From NCBI RefSeq assembly GCF_004340665.1, contig NZ_SLWO01000004.1, forward strand, positions 1 to 64,000: a stretch of 64,000 nt of DNA, written 5' to 3'. Under the pieces are notes generated by a model. That model saw nothing but the letters and a program-made list of their open reading frames with translations, did not search any database and had not been told where the DNA came from. The first letter of the stretch is position 1. Every line of letters starts with the position of its first letter. Positions 11,201-19,285 of the stretch are shown piece by piece. This stretch comes from Pedobacter psychrotolerans. Its GTDB lineage: Bacteria; Bacteroidota; Bacteroidia; Sphingobacteriales; Sphingobacteriaceae. Position numbers and translations under genes: made by a program.

Positions 11201-12534
11201 CGGTAATCCCCATGACGATGATTTTTGAGCTTTTTGCAGAAATTGCCCTGGCGCAATCTCCGGAGGAGAAGGTTCATAAAATCAAAAACATGCGTGTTTT
11301 TCAATGGATGAATGTAGTTAAACCTTTTCAGGAAACCGTTACCGGAGAATGGAAAGATGATGAAACCGTTTACCTTAATTTAGAACGCTTTGCCAATGCT
11401 GAAGTAAAGCTTTCACCATTTTTAAACACAGCACCTGATCGTAATTTTGATATCGGTGAAAAGCTAAATATAGACCGGACAGCGGAACAGATTTACGATG
11501 CCCACATGTTTCATGGCCCTGCTTACCAGGGCATTAAAAAAATTGTTGCAGTTGGCCAGAACGGAATTACCGGAATTATTGAAGCGGCCGATGGTAAAGG
11601 TTCACTATTGGATAATGCCGGGCAACTTTTTGGTTTGTGGCTACAGCTTACCCTCGAAAAAGATCGCATTGCCTTTCCTGTGAAAATACAGGAAATAGAG
11701 TTTTTTGGCGAGATTGCTGAACAAGATGGCACATTTGAATGCACTTGTGTACTCACCGAATTAAATGATGAATTTGCTACGGCAGATATCGTGATGAAAA
11801 AGGCTGGTCAGATCTGGCTCATCATTTCGGGCTGGCAAAACCGCCGTTTAGAGATCGATGAACCGCTTTGGAATGTATCCATGTCACCACTGCGCAACCG
11901 CTTATCTGAAGAAATTGCACCTGGGGTTTTCCTTTTTGGAAATGCCTATTCGAGGGTGGTATCATGGGATTTTATCCTGAAAAGATATTTCAATCAGACA
12001 GAAAAAAAGCACCATAATAGCCTTTTACCCAATAAAAGAAAAACCTGGATGATTAGCAGGGTAGCTGCAAAAGATGCGGTCAGGAATTTACTGAATACCC
12101 AAAAACAACAGGCTTGCTACCCTATCACCTTCGAAATCTATTCGGATGAATTTCGCAAACCCTATGTTAAAGGTGGTTTAACTGAAGGGATACAGATTTC
12201 AATTGCCCATAAGGGAACAGATGCCGTGGGTATTGCCAGGTTTGATCAGGCTGTTGGAATAGATATCGAAACCATTGAAGAAAGAAGTCATGCTTTTTTT
12301 GACCTGGTTTTCAATGACCACGAACTGGAACTTTTAGCACAAAAAGACAAAACCGAATGGGCAACCCGCTTCTGGGTAGCGAAAGAAGCTTATGGCAAAT
12401 TTTTAGGCAAAGGCTTACAGGGAAACCCCAAGGCTTACACCGTAGAAAAAATTAATGGTGATGAACTCATCATTAATAACATCACTATCAAAACAATCAA
12501 ACACCAAAACTATATCATCGGATGGACACTATAA
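8299..12534 (+). CDS. Type I polyketide synthase subunit, KS-AT-like-DH-PPTase
   Basis: A 1411-residue partner of the preceding synthase. Order seen: ketosynthase (about 1-460; Cys208, His343, His382 all present), a compact acyltransferase-like domain (about 535-800; Ser606 in GHSLG and His707 in GFHSP kept), a hotdog dehydratase (about 930-1200; LIDH around His951 and Asp1105 in LLDNAGQ), and a fused 4'-phosphopantetheinyl transferase (about 1245-1405; GIDIE with Asp1322/Glu1324 and WVAKEAYGK with Lys1362/Glu1363). There is no ACP, so KS and DH must act on the ACPs of the first subunit or the discrete ACP. The AT-like domain has FPGLDG instead of GQG and about 25 fewer residues before the active Ser, so its activity is uncertain. 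The PPTase probably charges the cluster's own ACPs. It overlaps the next gene by 13 bases. Confidence 0.88.
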   Translation: MMKKSDVAIIGMSCTFPGAKNVQTFWENILNGIDSTQTVPADRIDPVHFDQSATGVDRFYCNKGGFIPEYSFDPQRFGILPLAVEGTEPDHLITLDLVHTAMEDAGIFEKKYSLDKTGIIIGKGNYTGPGATRAIEIVRTGEQISSVLKDLLPHLSDTDLEKVKHEFQFKKGRFSADTAMGLIPNLVASLVANRFNLGGLAFTLDAACASSLLAVDHAVQELNSGRCNMVIAGGVHLGQNAAFWSIFSQLGALSKQEKIKPFDQHADGLIIGEGCGFVVLKKLDDALQDQDKIYAVIKGIGVSSDGSGTSVMSPSVKGQLKAVAQAWENSTLDPQNIGYLEAHGTGTPLGDKTEIETLKQFFGENEALPKAGIGSVKSNIGHAMPAAGIAGLIKTSLALYHGVIPPTLHCDEPLAQLQETRFSAVQKTINWANSGLPKLAAVNAFGFGGINAHVVLAGFDQPKKDEVIVMARQTQQELIDALEAKDYSPGTGNFRIAIFNPTTDRINKAIKIVAKNMPWKNKQDIWYSRNPLLEKGGKIAFVFPGLDGLSGGEVDSVTQYFNIQTDEQETKEGLLSDALQTLNKSSVLDQALKSLGIKSDMNAGHSLGEWLAARSSELAEESSVMNLLKVLTPETFELKDSRFIAIGCGVETLEPVIESISDLYISNDNCPQQAILCGSKNALEELVPILKAKQIFHQILPFQSGFHSPFVADKLEVILAGMKDMTFRKTTTPLWSATTLEIYPEGFDAIRQLSAEHLIKPVRFRELTDKLYQEGARVFIQVGSGGLTGFIDDTLKGKEISTISANVPIRSGITQLQRVVAALFVEGREIGLDFLGQTKSSSVKPNKGIKLVLGSPIIHHLQTLKNLAIQNQPKAKPVFADSLHPVLNAFNENVLEMISMQEEMIGHFEKANFNDQSQPSFEYQHPVKTIRKPFSQKLDVSLDHQPYLIDHSLLRQPKGWPTVEDMDPVIPMTMIFELFAEIALAQSPEEKVHKIKNMRVFQWMNVVKPFQETVTGEWKDDETVYLNLERFANAEVKLSPFLNTAPDRNFDIGEKLNIDRTAEQIYDAHMFHGPAYQGIKKIVAVGQNGITGIIEAADGKGSLLDNAGQLFGLWLQLTLEKDRIAFPVKIQEIEFFGEIAEQDGTFECTCVLTELNDEFATADIVMKKAGQIWLIISGWQNRRLEIDEPLWNVSMSPLRNRLSEEIAPGVFLFGNAYSRVVSWDFILKRYFNQTEKKHHNSLLPNKRKTWMISRVAAKDAVRNLLNTQKQQACYPITFEIYSDEFRKPYVKGGLTEGIQISIAHKGTDAVGIARFDQAVGIDIETIEERSHAFFDLVFNDHELELLAQKDKTEWATRFWVAKEAYGKFLGKGLQGNPKAYTVEKINGDELIINNITIKTIKHQNYIIGWTL

Positions 12535-12818
12535 CAACTAAATTAAGCAAAGAAGAGATTTTCAATCTCATGAAAAAATTTATAACTGAAGTAATCGGAG
12601 AAGAATTTGTGGAGGAAATGGACATCACACCAGAAAGTTCATTCACCAAAGATTTAGAAATGGACAGCATTGAGATTGTGTCCTTTTCAGAAAAAATCAA
12701 AGCACATTTTGGCGATCAGATTGATTTTACGGGCTGGCTTTCATCCATGGATTTAGATCAGTTGATTAATCTGAACTTAGGTATGATCATCTCTTACATC
12801 GAAGAATGCCAATCTTAA
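12522..12818 (+). CDS. Discrete acyl carrier protein
   Basis: A 98-residue acidic helical protein with the phosphopantetheine site DLEMDSIEIV, modified serine Ser49. The flanking sequence (DIDITPE-like MDITPESSFTKDLEMDS) fits ACPs, but the motif differs from the IDSIKR of the tandem ACPs in the first synthase, so it is probably a functionally separate carrier, for example for a starter, an acyl branch or hand-off to tailoring enzymes. It overlaps both neighbours by 13 bases, which implies translational coupling between the PKS and the hydrolase. Alternative: a carrier for a primary pathway, unlikely given the context. Confidence 0.85.
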   Translation: MDTITTKLSKEEIFNLMKKFITEVIGEEFVEEMDITPESSFTKDLEMDSIEIVSFSEKIKAHFGDQIDFTGWLSSMDLDQLINLNLGMIISYIEECQS

Positions 12819-13570
12819 ACATCAATCATCAATCGGTACATATTCAGGAGTTGAATCAAAATGCACCTGAAACCATTGTGTTGGTACATGGCATGTTCAG
12901 TAATTTATCTGTTTATTACTTTAGCATCGCTCCTATGCTGGCTACACATTTTCATGTGGTGTTGTATGATTTGAAAAGTCATGGTATGAGCGGAAAAACG
13001 CTGTCTGGTTACGATCTAAAGAGTATGACGGATGATTTAAAAGGTTTAATGGATGCGCTGAAATTAAAACAGGTTTACTTAGGTGGTTATAGTTTTGGTG
13101 GATTAATTGCTTTGAAAATGGCTATCCGCTTTCCAAACCTGATTAAAAAACTGGCGGTTATTGAAGCTCCTGATCCCAGCGATGAAAAAGCCCGAGGAAT
13201 TATTGAAGAGTATAGTCGTGAGTTTCTGGAACATTACGTAGAAAATTTTACTGATACCACGAAGGTTAAAATGGGTAAAAGACAAATGGAAAAAAATCAC
13301 CGCATGTATGAATATCTCTTTCATCAAACCTCTATTAAAGAAGATATGATTCTGGAAAAAGATTTTTTTAAAGAGGAAGCCATTACAAAAATTGAACAGG
13401 AGGTTTTACTGCTCTACGGCTTAAGCTCAAACTGCCTGGAAACTGGTAAAAACCTAAACCAGAAAATTAAAAATTCATCGATTCAAATCGTTGATGGAGA
13501 CCATAACATTCCAATACAAGAGCCACAACTTATTGGTGAGGCACTATTAAATTTCTTTCAACGAAAATAA
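12806..13570 (+). CDS. Alpha/beta hydrolase, possible thioesterase or acyl release enzyme
   Basis: 254 residues with the alpha/beta-hydrolase fold: oxyanion region LVHGMFSN, nucleophile elbow GYSFGG (Ser96) and a C-terminal catalytic His in VDGDHNIP (His233). The usual acid position after strand 7 reads LLYGLSSNC, with no clear Asp, so the acid may come from the DPSDE segment after strand 6. It sits directly behind the discrete ACP with a 13-base overlap, which suggests it releases or transfers the chain from an ACP. No signal peptide is seen, so it acts in the cytoplasm. Substrate is inferred from context only; a generic esterase remains possible. Confidence 0.75.
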   Translation: MPILNINHQSVHIQELNQNAPETIVLVHGMFSNLSVYYFSIAPMLATHFHVVLYDLKSHGMSGKTLSGYDLKSMTDDLKGLMDALKLKQVYLGGYSFGGLIALKMAIRFPNLIKKLAVIEAPDPSDEKARGIIEEYSREFLEHYVENFTDTTKVKMGKRQMEKNHRMYEYLFHQTSIKEDMILEKDFFKEEAITKIEQEVLLLYGLSSNCLETGKNLNQKIKNSSIQIVDGDHNIPIQEPQLIGEALLNFFQRK

Positions 13571-13585
13571 AAAAGATCAACGCGT

Positions 13586-14791
13586 ATGGCAAAATTTGTA
13601 TTCATTGTACCTCCATTAACCGGTCACATTAACCCTACCCTAAGCCTGGGCACTGTTTTGTTGGAACGCGGACACCGGGTAGGCTGGATTACTTTAGATC
13701 AAGCGCTAGGTGATAAACTTCCCTTGGGAGGCGAACTTTTGCTTATCCAATACCATGAAGATGATCAGCAGAAAAAAGAAGCGGAAAAATACCTGGATAT
13801 CATCACTCAAAAAGTAGTTTACGGAATTGATAGTGTTAAATTTTTATATGAAGAAGTGTTGATTCCGCTCAACCGGCACAGTTACGATGGGATAGTGAGG
13901 TGGTTAGATTTGTTTAAGCCCGATATGGTGATTACAGATCATCAAATGTTTGCAGGGGGAATGGCAGCAACCCATAGAAACCTACCCTATGCCACCTCTG
14001 TGACTGCACCAGCTGCCATAAAAGTAATGGATGAGTTGCCCAAAGTGCATGAGTGGGAAGTTAATCAAATTATGGCCTTGCAACGGGAGTTTGGCATTCA
14101 TGAATCGAAAAATCTAAGCACTTCAGAACTCCTGACGCTGATTTTCACCTCCCGTGATTTTTTCGGAGAAATGGAATTGCCAGAGCATTTCAAATTTGTA
14201 GGTCCGGTTTTTAACCACCGGAAAGTAGCAATACCCTTTAACTGGGAGGCTTTTCACCGTATTAACCAACCTAAAATTCTGGTCAGCATTGGTACAACCT
14301 TCGATCATGAGCATAAAAAAAGCTTTTTTAGTAAAGTTGTTGAAGCCTTTGCGTCACAGCCTATTCATGTAGTGGTTGTTTCCGACCCTAATTTATTTGA
14401 GGAATGGCCGGAAAATTTTACAGTTCAGAAGCAGGTTCCTCAGGTTGAGTTACTACCTTATTTAGATGCAGTGGTTTGCCATGCAGGCCATAATACCGTT
14501 TGTGAAAGTTTAATGCATGGCTTGCCTTTGGTGGTTATTCCAATTGCATATGATCAAAGTCATGTCGCGGGCCGTGTAGTAAGAGTGGGTGCAGGTGAAC
14601 GTTTAAACTTCAATCGCTTTAAAGCAAAACACCTTTTAGAAACTGTAAATGGCGTGCTCGAAAATCCATCGTACAAAAATGCCGCCATACAAATTAAACA
14701 ATCCTTCATTCATGCTGGTGGAAACGAAACTGCAGCCGATTTATTGGAAAATGCACTTCTTGAAGCCACCAGTAAAACATTGACCACTTAA
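13586..14791 (+). CDS. GT1-family glycosyltransferase (UGT/MGT-like), first copy
   Basis: A 401-residue GT-B enzyme. The N-terminal PPLTGHINP motif carries the likely catalytic base His14, and the C-terminal donor-binding segment reads CHAGHNTVCESLMHGLPLVV, the UGT/MGT signature. Such enzymes move a sugar from an NDP-sugar to a hydroxyl of a small lipophilic acceptor. It is clearly paralogous to the next gene (same length and same motifs), 11 bases away, so the pair looks like a tandem duplication. In this operon the acceptor is probably the polyketide alcohol or a first sugar already attached. A carotenoid glycosyltransferase of the CrtX type is the main alternative, but no carotenoid genes are nearby. 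Confidence 0.85.
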   Translation: MAKFVFIVPPLTGHINPTLSLGTVLLERGHRVGWITLDQALGDKLPLGGELLLIQYHEDDQQKKEAEKYLDIITQKVVYGIDSVKFLYEEVLIPLNRHSYDGIVRWLDLFKPDMVITDHQMFAGGMAATHRNLPYATSVTAPAAIKVMDELPKVHEWEVNQIMALQREFGIHESKNLSTSELLTLIFTSRDFFGEMELPEHFKFVGPVFNHRKVAIPFNWEAFHRINQPKILVSIGTTFDHEHKKSFFSKVVEAFASQPIHVVVVSDPNLFEEWPENFTVQKQVPQVELLPYLDAVVCHAGHNTVCESLMHGLPLVVIPIAYDQSHVAGRVVRVGAGERLNFNRFKAKHLLETVNGVLENPSYKNAAIQIKQSFIHAGGNETAADLLENALLEATSKTLTT

Positions 14792-14802
14792 TTTAAATCC
14801 AT

Positions 14803-16005
14803 ATGTCGAAATTTCTATTTGTTGTTCCACCCTTTTTTGGCCACATTAGTCCAACACTCAGCATTGGGGCCAGCTTACTGGCTCGTGGACATGAAGTAAA
14901 ATGGTTTGGAATCACTTCGTTGGCAAAGGTTCATCTCCCAGAAGGTGGTGACTTTATTTATCCGGAAGAAGATTTACTGCCACACGCTGAAGAAATTGAT
15001 TTGATTTTAAAACGTCAGGATGATGGACCATCATGTTCTGGTCCGGAAGTGATGAAACTCGCCCTAGAGGAAACTTACGTTCCCTTTGCCCGCATCATGA
15101 TGAAGCCACTGAATAAATTCGTGGATGAGTGGAAACCTGATGTGATTGTAAACGACTGTATTACTTTTGCCGGAGCACTATGCGCTCATATAAAAGGAAT
15201 TCCATCAGTGACCACTACACCAGTACCGCCAGATGTGATGGGCGATACGGCGAACAGCGCACCCAAAATATTTGAGTGGCAACAAAATCTGATTTTAGGT
15301 CTGCAGAAGGAAGTGGGGATTTACAGTGAGCAAATCCATATCCACTCGCACCAGCTGAACCTGGTTTTTACCTCACAAACTTTTGCTGGGTTCGATGAAA
15401 AACCAGCACATATGCATTTCGTAGGTCCGGTTAAAGGCCGTCCGAACCTGGCAGCATTTGATTGGGATAGATTAGCTGAAGCCACTACTCCCAAAGTGTT
15501 TGTTTCCTTAGGCACTTTATTAGTAGATATTCGTGCAGCATTTTTTCAAAAACTCATCGATGCTTTTGCTGGTGAACCGATAACCATTGTTGCGGCTACC
15601 AATCCGGATATTTTCGAAAAATGGCCAGATAATTTTATTGTAAGTGGCTTCGTTCCACAATCCGAACTAATGCCTCATATGGACGCTGTTATCTGTCATG
15701 GTGGTTTCAACACCGTAAATGACACCTTTACCAATGGCCTACCCATGCTAATTACGCCAATTGCTTATGATCATTTTCATACCGCAAAACTGATTGAGCA
15801 GGCAGGTTGTGGGGTAAGTATCAGGTATAAACGACTTCGGATAACTGATTTAAGAAATACCGTTTTCGAACTATTGGAAAATCCTAAATATCGTCTGGCC
15901 GCTCAAAAAATCAGGGAAACCTTTATTGCTGCTGGAGGGAATGATAAGGCTGTTGAATTACTGGAAGATTTCGCTAAAAATAACCGCATTTTAGAACCTG
16001 CCTGA
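14803..16005 (+). CDS. GT1-family glycosyltransferase (UGT/MGT-like), second copy
   Basis: A 400-residue paralogue of the preceding gene. The N-terminal PPFFGHISP motif has His14 as probable base, and the donor site reads CHGGFNTVNDTFTNGLP. The donor loop has diverged (GGFNTVND against AGHNTVCE), so donor or acceptor may differ from the first copy. This would fit two successive sugar additions or two acceptor positions. Its TGA stop shares one base with the ATG of the next gene, so the glycosyltransferase and the acyltransferase are translationally coupled. Confidence 0.85.
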   Translation: MSKFLFVVPPFFGHISPTLSIGASLLARGHEVKWFGITSLAKVHLPEGGDFIYPEEDLLPHAEEIDLILKRQDDGPSCSGPEVMKLALEETYVPFARIMMKPLNKFVDEWKPDVIVNDCITFAGALCAHIKGIPSVTTTPVPPDVMGDTANSAPKIFEWQQNLILGLQKEVGIYSEQIHIHSHQLNLVFTSQTFAGFDEKPAHMHFVGPVKGRPNLAAFDWDRLAEATTPKVFVSLGTLLVDIRAAFFQKLIDAFAGEPITIVAATNPDIFEKWPDNFIVSGFVPQSELMPHMDAVICHGGFNTVNDTFTNGLPMLITPIAYDHFHTAKLIEQAGCGVSIRYKRLRITDLRNTVFELLENPKYRLAAQKIRETFIAAGGNDKAVELLEDFAKNNRILEPA

Positions 16006-17276
16006 TGAATCAAATCAAACGAAAATTACTCTTTGGCGAAAGAATGCTTTATGGTGATGGAACAAGTCCGTTTAATCTGGTTCTTCCATTTAAAATTAAG
16101 GGCGAAATTTCTGAAAAGATCCTGGAGTCGGCACTTTTAAATATTCAGATGAAACATCCTTGGCTGGCTGCAACTATCCAAATAGATGAGAATCAAAAAC
16201 CCTGGTTTACAACACATTCAGCAACATCGTTAAAAGTTCCGGTTCGCATGGTCGCACGCCATCATGATACAGATTGGAAAGAAGAATCTGAACGGGAATG
16301 GCGTATGCCATTTGATGCAACCATTTCACCACTTTTCAGGGTTACCTGGATCAAAGGCTTAGTATATTCAGAATTTTTGCTGGTTTTTCACCACTGCCTT
16401 TGTGATGGAACTGCTGGCCTGTCCATCTTAAAAGAACTTCTTTTATTACTTGATCATCCGGACGCAAATATTGGAACCGAAATTCCCATCCTGGACATTA
16501 AAGATATTGTTCCCGCAAAGGTGCTTAGCAATTATCGTAAACGAACCAAAAATGCACTGATCGGTAGAATGGCAACCTTAGCACTATGGATAATGCCAGT
16601 TAAAAAGGTTGAGATAGACCGAAAGCAGGATTTTCTAATCCACTGGAAACTTAATGAAGAACTTACTACAGCTATCGTAAACTTTTGTAGAGCAAACGAA
16701 TTTACGGTTAACACGCTACTTAGTGCTGTTGTGTTAAAGGCATTTCACACAGTAAGAGCAGAAAAATCTTTTAATAAAATATCTCTTCCGGTTGATATCA
16801 GAAATTTAAATCCATTGATTAAAAAGGACCATGTTTTTGCCTTTGGATTAATGATTGTGCTATCTGCAGAAAAAAATGATCATTTTATTGATGGTGTTAA
16901 ACAACTACAGAAAAAGGTTAATGAGAAATTAGCAAAACTCGATCCATATGCTTTAATGATGATGATGGAAGTTTGTCATCCTGCACTTCATCATTTCAGT
17001 AAGCTACTAAAATATGGTAAAACAAGTAACGATTGTATGTTTTCGAATCTTGGAAAACTGGATTTTCCGCATGAATATGAAAATTTCGAACTTGTAACCA
17101 TCTACAGTCCTTCCGTAATCGGACCATTGGGAAATACCACCACCATATTAACTTCAACTTTTAGAAAACAAATGGACTTTTCCTTCATCGCCAGTGAGGG
17201 CTATCTTCCATTTAAAGATGCGCAGTTCATTCAGGAAAAGGTAATTGCTCTTTTAGAAGAATGTGTCAAAATATAG
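16005..17276 (+). CDS. Condensation-domain-like acyltransferase (PapA/alcohol acetyltransferase type)
   Basis: 423 residues with the HHxxxDG active site of the condensation/chloramphenicol-acetyltransferase superfamily, seen as FHHCLCDG (His129, His130, Asp134, Gly135), and a DFSF segment near the C terminus where NRPS C domains have DFGWG. There are no adenylation or carrier domains, so it resembles free-standing PapA-type acyltransferases that esterify hydroxyls on polyketide lipids or sugars. It probably transfers an acyl group from an ACP or CoA to the glycosylated product. The start is set by the one-base overlap with the upstream gene. The next gene is its paralogue. Confidence 0.8.
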   Translation: MNQIKRKLLFGERMLYGDGTSPFNLVLPFKIKGEISEKILESALLNIQMKHPWLAATIQIDENQKPWFTTHSATSLKVPVRMVARHHDTDWKEESEREWRMPFDATISPLFRVTWIKGLVYSEFLLVFHHCLCDGTAGLSILKELLLLLDHPDANIGTEIPILDIKDIVPAKVLSNYRKRTKNALIGRMATLALWIMPVKKVEIDRKQDFLIHWKLNEELTTAIVNFCRANEFTVNTLLSAVVLKAFHTVRAEKSFNKISLPVDIRNLNPLIKKDHVFAFGLMIVLSAEKNDHFIDGVKQLQKKVNEKLAKLDPYALMMMMEVCHPALHHFSKLLKYGKTSNDCMFSNLGKLDFPHEYENFELVTIYSPSVIGPLGNTTTILTSTFRKQMDFSFIASEGYLPFKDAQFIQEKVIALLEECVKI

Positions 17277-18549
17277 AGATGATGATATGAAAAGAAGATT
17301 AATTTTAGGCGAAAGAATCATGTATGTTGATCCCATAACGCCATTAAACTGCGTTTTTACGGCAAAAATACTAGGTGAATTGGAAGAAAATAATATTCAG
17401 CAGGCGCTGGATAAAATTCAAAGCAAACATCCTTTGCTGCGGATGAATATTGAGATGATCAATAAAATCCCTCATTTTGTACCCAACGATAATATTGATC
17501 AAATCCCGATACGTAAAGTAGCTTTTTTAAGCGACAGTGACTGGTTAAAAGAATCTAAAACAGAATGGTATAAGCTCTTCAATCAAAACAATAAACCTCT
17601 TGCTAGACTGGTGTGGTTAAAGGGTAACCTGGAATCCAATTTAATGTTGATTCTACCCCACTGCATTTGCGATGGAACGACCATAGCCAACCTGATGCAG
17701 GAGCTGTTAACTTTAATTGATCATCCAGAACAGGAACTTCAGCCTTATCAATCCTTTTCATCAGTTAGTGAATTATTACCTCAAAAGGATTTGAAGCAAA
17801 ATTTAATAAAAGGTAAAACATTTGCTGCTTTGGGAAGACTATTTTTCCTTTTCAAACCTACATCAGAAAAGAGATTTAATCCGAATAATTATGCCATCAA
17901 CTGGAAATTGAGCAAGGAAGAAACAAACGCTTTTCTGAACAAATGCAAAACAGAAAACACAAGCGTTCATGCGGCTATTTGTGCCATTTTTATTGATGCC
18001 TTTAAAAGGTTAAAGCAAGATAAGGCTCATGGAAAAATCATTTGTCCTGTAGATATCAGGCGATTTATACCGGGTATAAAGGCTGATACCATGTTTGCTT
18101 TTGCACCAATTGCCGAACTTAAAGTACCTGCTGGTGATACGGATATCTGGCAAAATGCCCGAATGCTAAAAGCTAATCTGGAGGATAAAATTAATAAAAT
18201 GGATGTAGCTCAACTTTTAAAAATGAGTGAATTTTTCCATTCCACTGCCAGTAAAATGATTGGTTTCTTACGTTCTACAAATGGTTCTCATGATATTACA
18301 TTAAGCAATATGGGGCTGCTAAATATCAGGCAGCATTATAAAACATTTAGTGTAGAAACCATTTATAGCCCTACTGTAGCCTTTCCATGGAAAAACGCCA
18401 ACACACTGGTCGTAAGCACTTTTAACAATCAACTGGATTTCTCTTTTATGTCTGAAGAGACTTTTTTAAGAGAAGTTGATGCTTTATCAATCAAGGCTAG
18501 TGTAATTTCATTAATGACCAGCGATATCAATGAATATGCAAACATCTGA
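17263..18549 (+). CDS. Condensation-domain-like acyltransferase, second copy
   Basis: Up to 428 residues, paralogous to the preceding gene. The active site reads PHCICDG: the first His of HHxxxDG is Pro132, while the catalytic second His (His133) and Asp137-Gly138 remain. DFSF is also kept near the C terminus. Two starts are possible: GTG at 17263, overlapping the upstream gene by 14 bases, or ATG at 17287, giving MKRRLILGER, which aligns almost directly with KRKLLFGER of the paralogue. I lean to 17287 on that alignment but keep the longer frame. It probably adds a second acyl group; substrate unknown. Confidence 0.78.
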   Translation: MSKYRDDDMKRRLILGERIMYVDPITPLNCVFTAKILGELEENNIQQALDKIQSKHPLLRMNIEMINKIPHFVPNDNIDQIPIRKVAFLSDSDWLKESKTEWYKLFNQNNKPLARLVWLKGNLESNLMLILPHCICDGTTIANLMQELLTLIDHPEQELQPYQSFSSVSELLPQKDLKQNLIKGKTFAALGRLFFLFKPTSEKRFNPNNYAINWKLSKEETNAFLNKCKTENTSVHAAICAIFIDAFKRLKQDKAHGKIICPVDIRRFIPGIKADTMFAFAPIAELKVPAGDTDIWQNARMLKANLEDKINKMDVAQLLKMSEFFHSTASKMIGFLRSTNGSHDITLSNMGLLNIRQHYKTFSVETIYSPTVAFPWKNANTLVVSTFNNQLDFSFMSEETFLREVDALSIKASVISLMTSDINEYANI

Positions 18550-19036
18550 TCTGATGAGAATAAAAATGATTAGATGGCAAAAATTTGTACGCAAAAATTT
18601 ATTATTATACTTCGTTCCGAATGTGTTACTAAATACTGTCATCCCCTATTTTGTACTGAGTGCACAACCCTCTGTTTACTTATTTAGCGGTGAGCAAAAC
18701 CTGGCCCGGTTCCTATTGCCTATGTCATTATTACTACCATTTCTCATCACCATAGATGTTTTGAAAAAAGTAAGGGCATTACAAAATGATGATGCCATCC
18801 ATTTTGTAATGAATAAAAAATTCGAAGAAAACCGTAAAATGTTCAAACTAGCTGGCCTGCATAGTTTCTATACCATATTAATCGTATCCATTACTTTATT
18901 CATTATTCATATAAGCTTTCCTGATCATTTTGATTTTGGTGTGACCGCCTCGGTGGCATCTTCCGGTATTTTAGCTGGCTTTTATTCCATTGCATTTTTC
19001 TTTTTATCCATCAGGAAAATAAGAATTATTAATTAG
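18530..19036 (+). CDS. Small membrane protein of unknown function, last gene of the PKS operon
   Basis: 168 residues with about four hydrophobic segments, near 20-45, 60-80, 108-128 and 138-160, and a basic cytoplasmic-looking loop with RKMFK. No family motif is recognised. It overlaps the second acyltransferase by 20 bases, so it is co-translated and very likely part of the pathway. It might serve in membrane anchoring or movement of the lipid product, but nothing in the sequence shows that. No larger transporter is present in the operon. Confidence 0.65.
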   Translation: MNMQTSDLMRIKMIRWQKFVRKNLLLYFVPNVLLNTVIPYFVLSAQPSVYLFSGEQNLARFLLPMSLLLPFLITIDVLKKVRALQNDDAIHFVMNKKFEENRKMFKLAGLHSFYTILIVSITLFIIHISFPDHFDFGVTASVASSGILAGFYSIAFFFLSIRKIRIIN

Positions 19037-19136
19037 AGACTAATTGAAATGCTATTGAGATAGATAATGTTTATTCATCTTTTATCAAAATTCTGAGTTA
19101 TTTCTTTACTTCAAAAATAGTTTGTTTGGTTAATTT

Positions 19137-19158
19137 GGGGCTTGAGGATTTGAGCCCC
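19137..19158 (+). terminator. Weak hairpin after the PKS operon
   Basis: GGGGCT and AGCCCC form a 6-bp stem around a 10-base loop, about 100 bases past the last operon gene. Only a short T-rich stretch follows, so terminator strength is doubtful. Confidence 0.35.
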
Positions 19159-19285
19159 TTAACTCTTAAAGACAAATTTCAACCCTTACATTTATTTTAC
19201 GAAAATATTTGAAAATGTAAAATTTAAATTACTTTTACGATGAATCTCCCCCTATTCGTTTTTCTAAACTTCTAATTTAAATTAT

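Noticed and set aside
1249..12818. A genuine omega-3 PUFA (pfaABCD) synthase
   Set aside because: PfaC-type KS-CLF-DH-DH and a separate PfaD are absent, only two tandem ACPs are present, and glycosyl- and acyltransferases follow.
13586..16005. Carotenoid (CrtX-type) glycosyltransferases
   Set aside because: The sequence motifs cannot exclude it, but no carotenoid genes are nearby and both genes are embedded in the PKS operon.
1249..19036. Flexirubin or aryl-polyene cluster
   Set aside because: Those use discrete type II KS/CLF proteins; here the synthases are large multidomain proteins and no ammonia-lyase or aromatic genes are seen.
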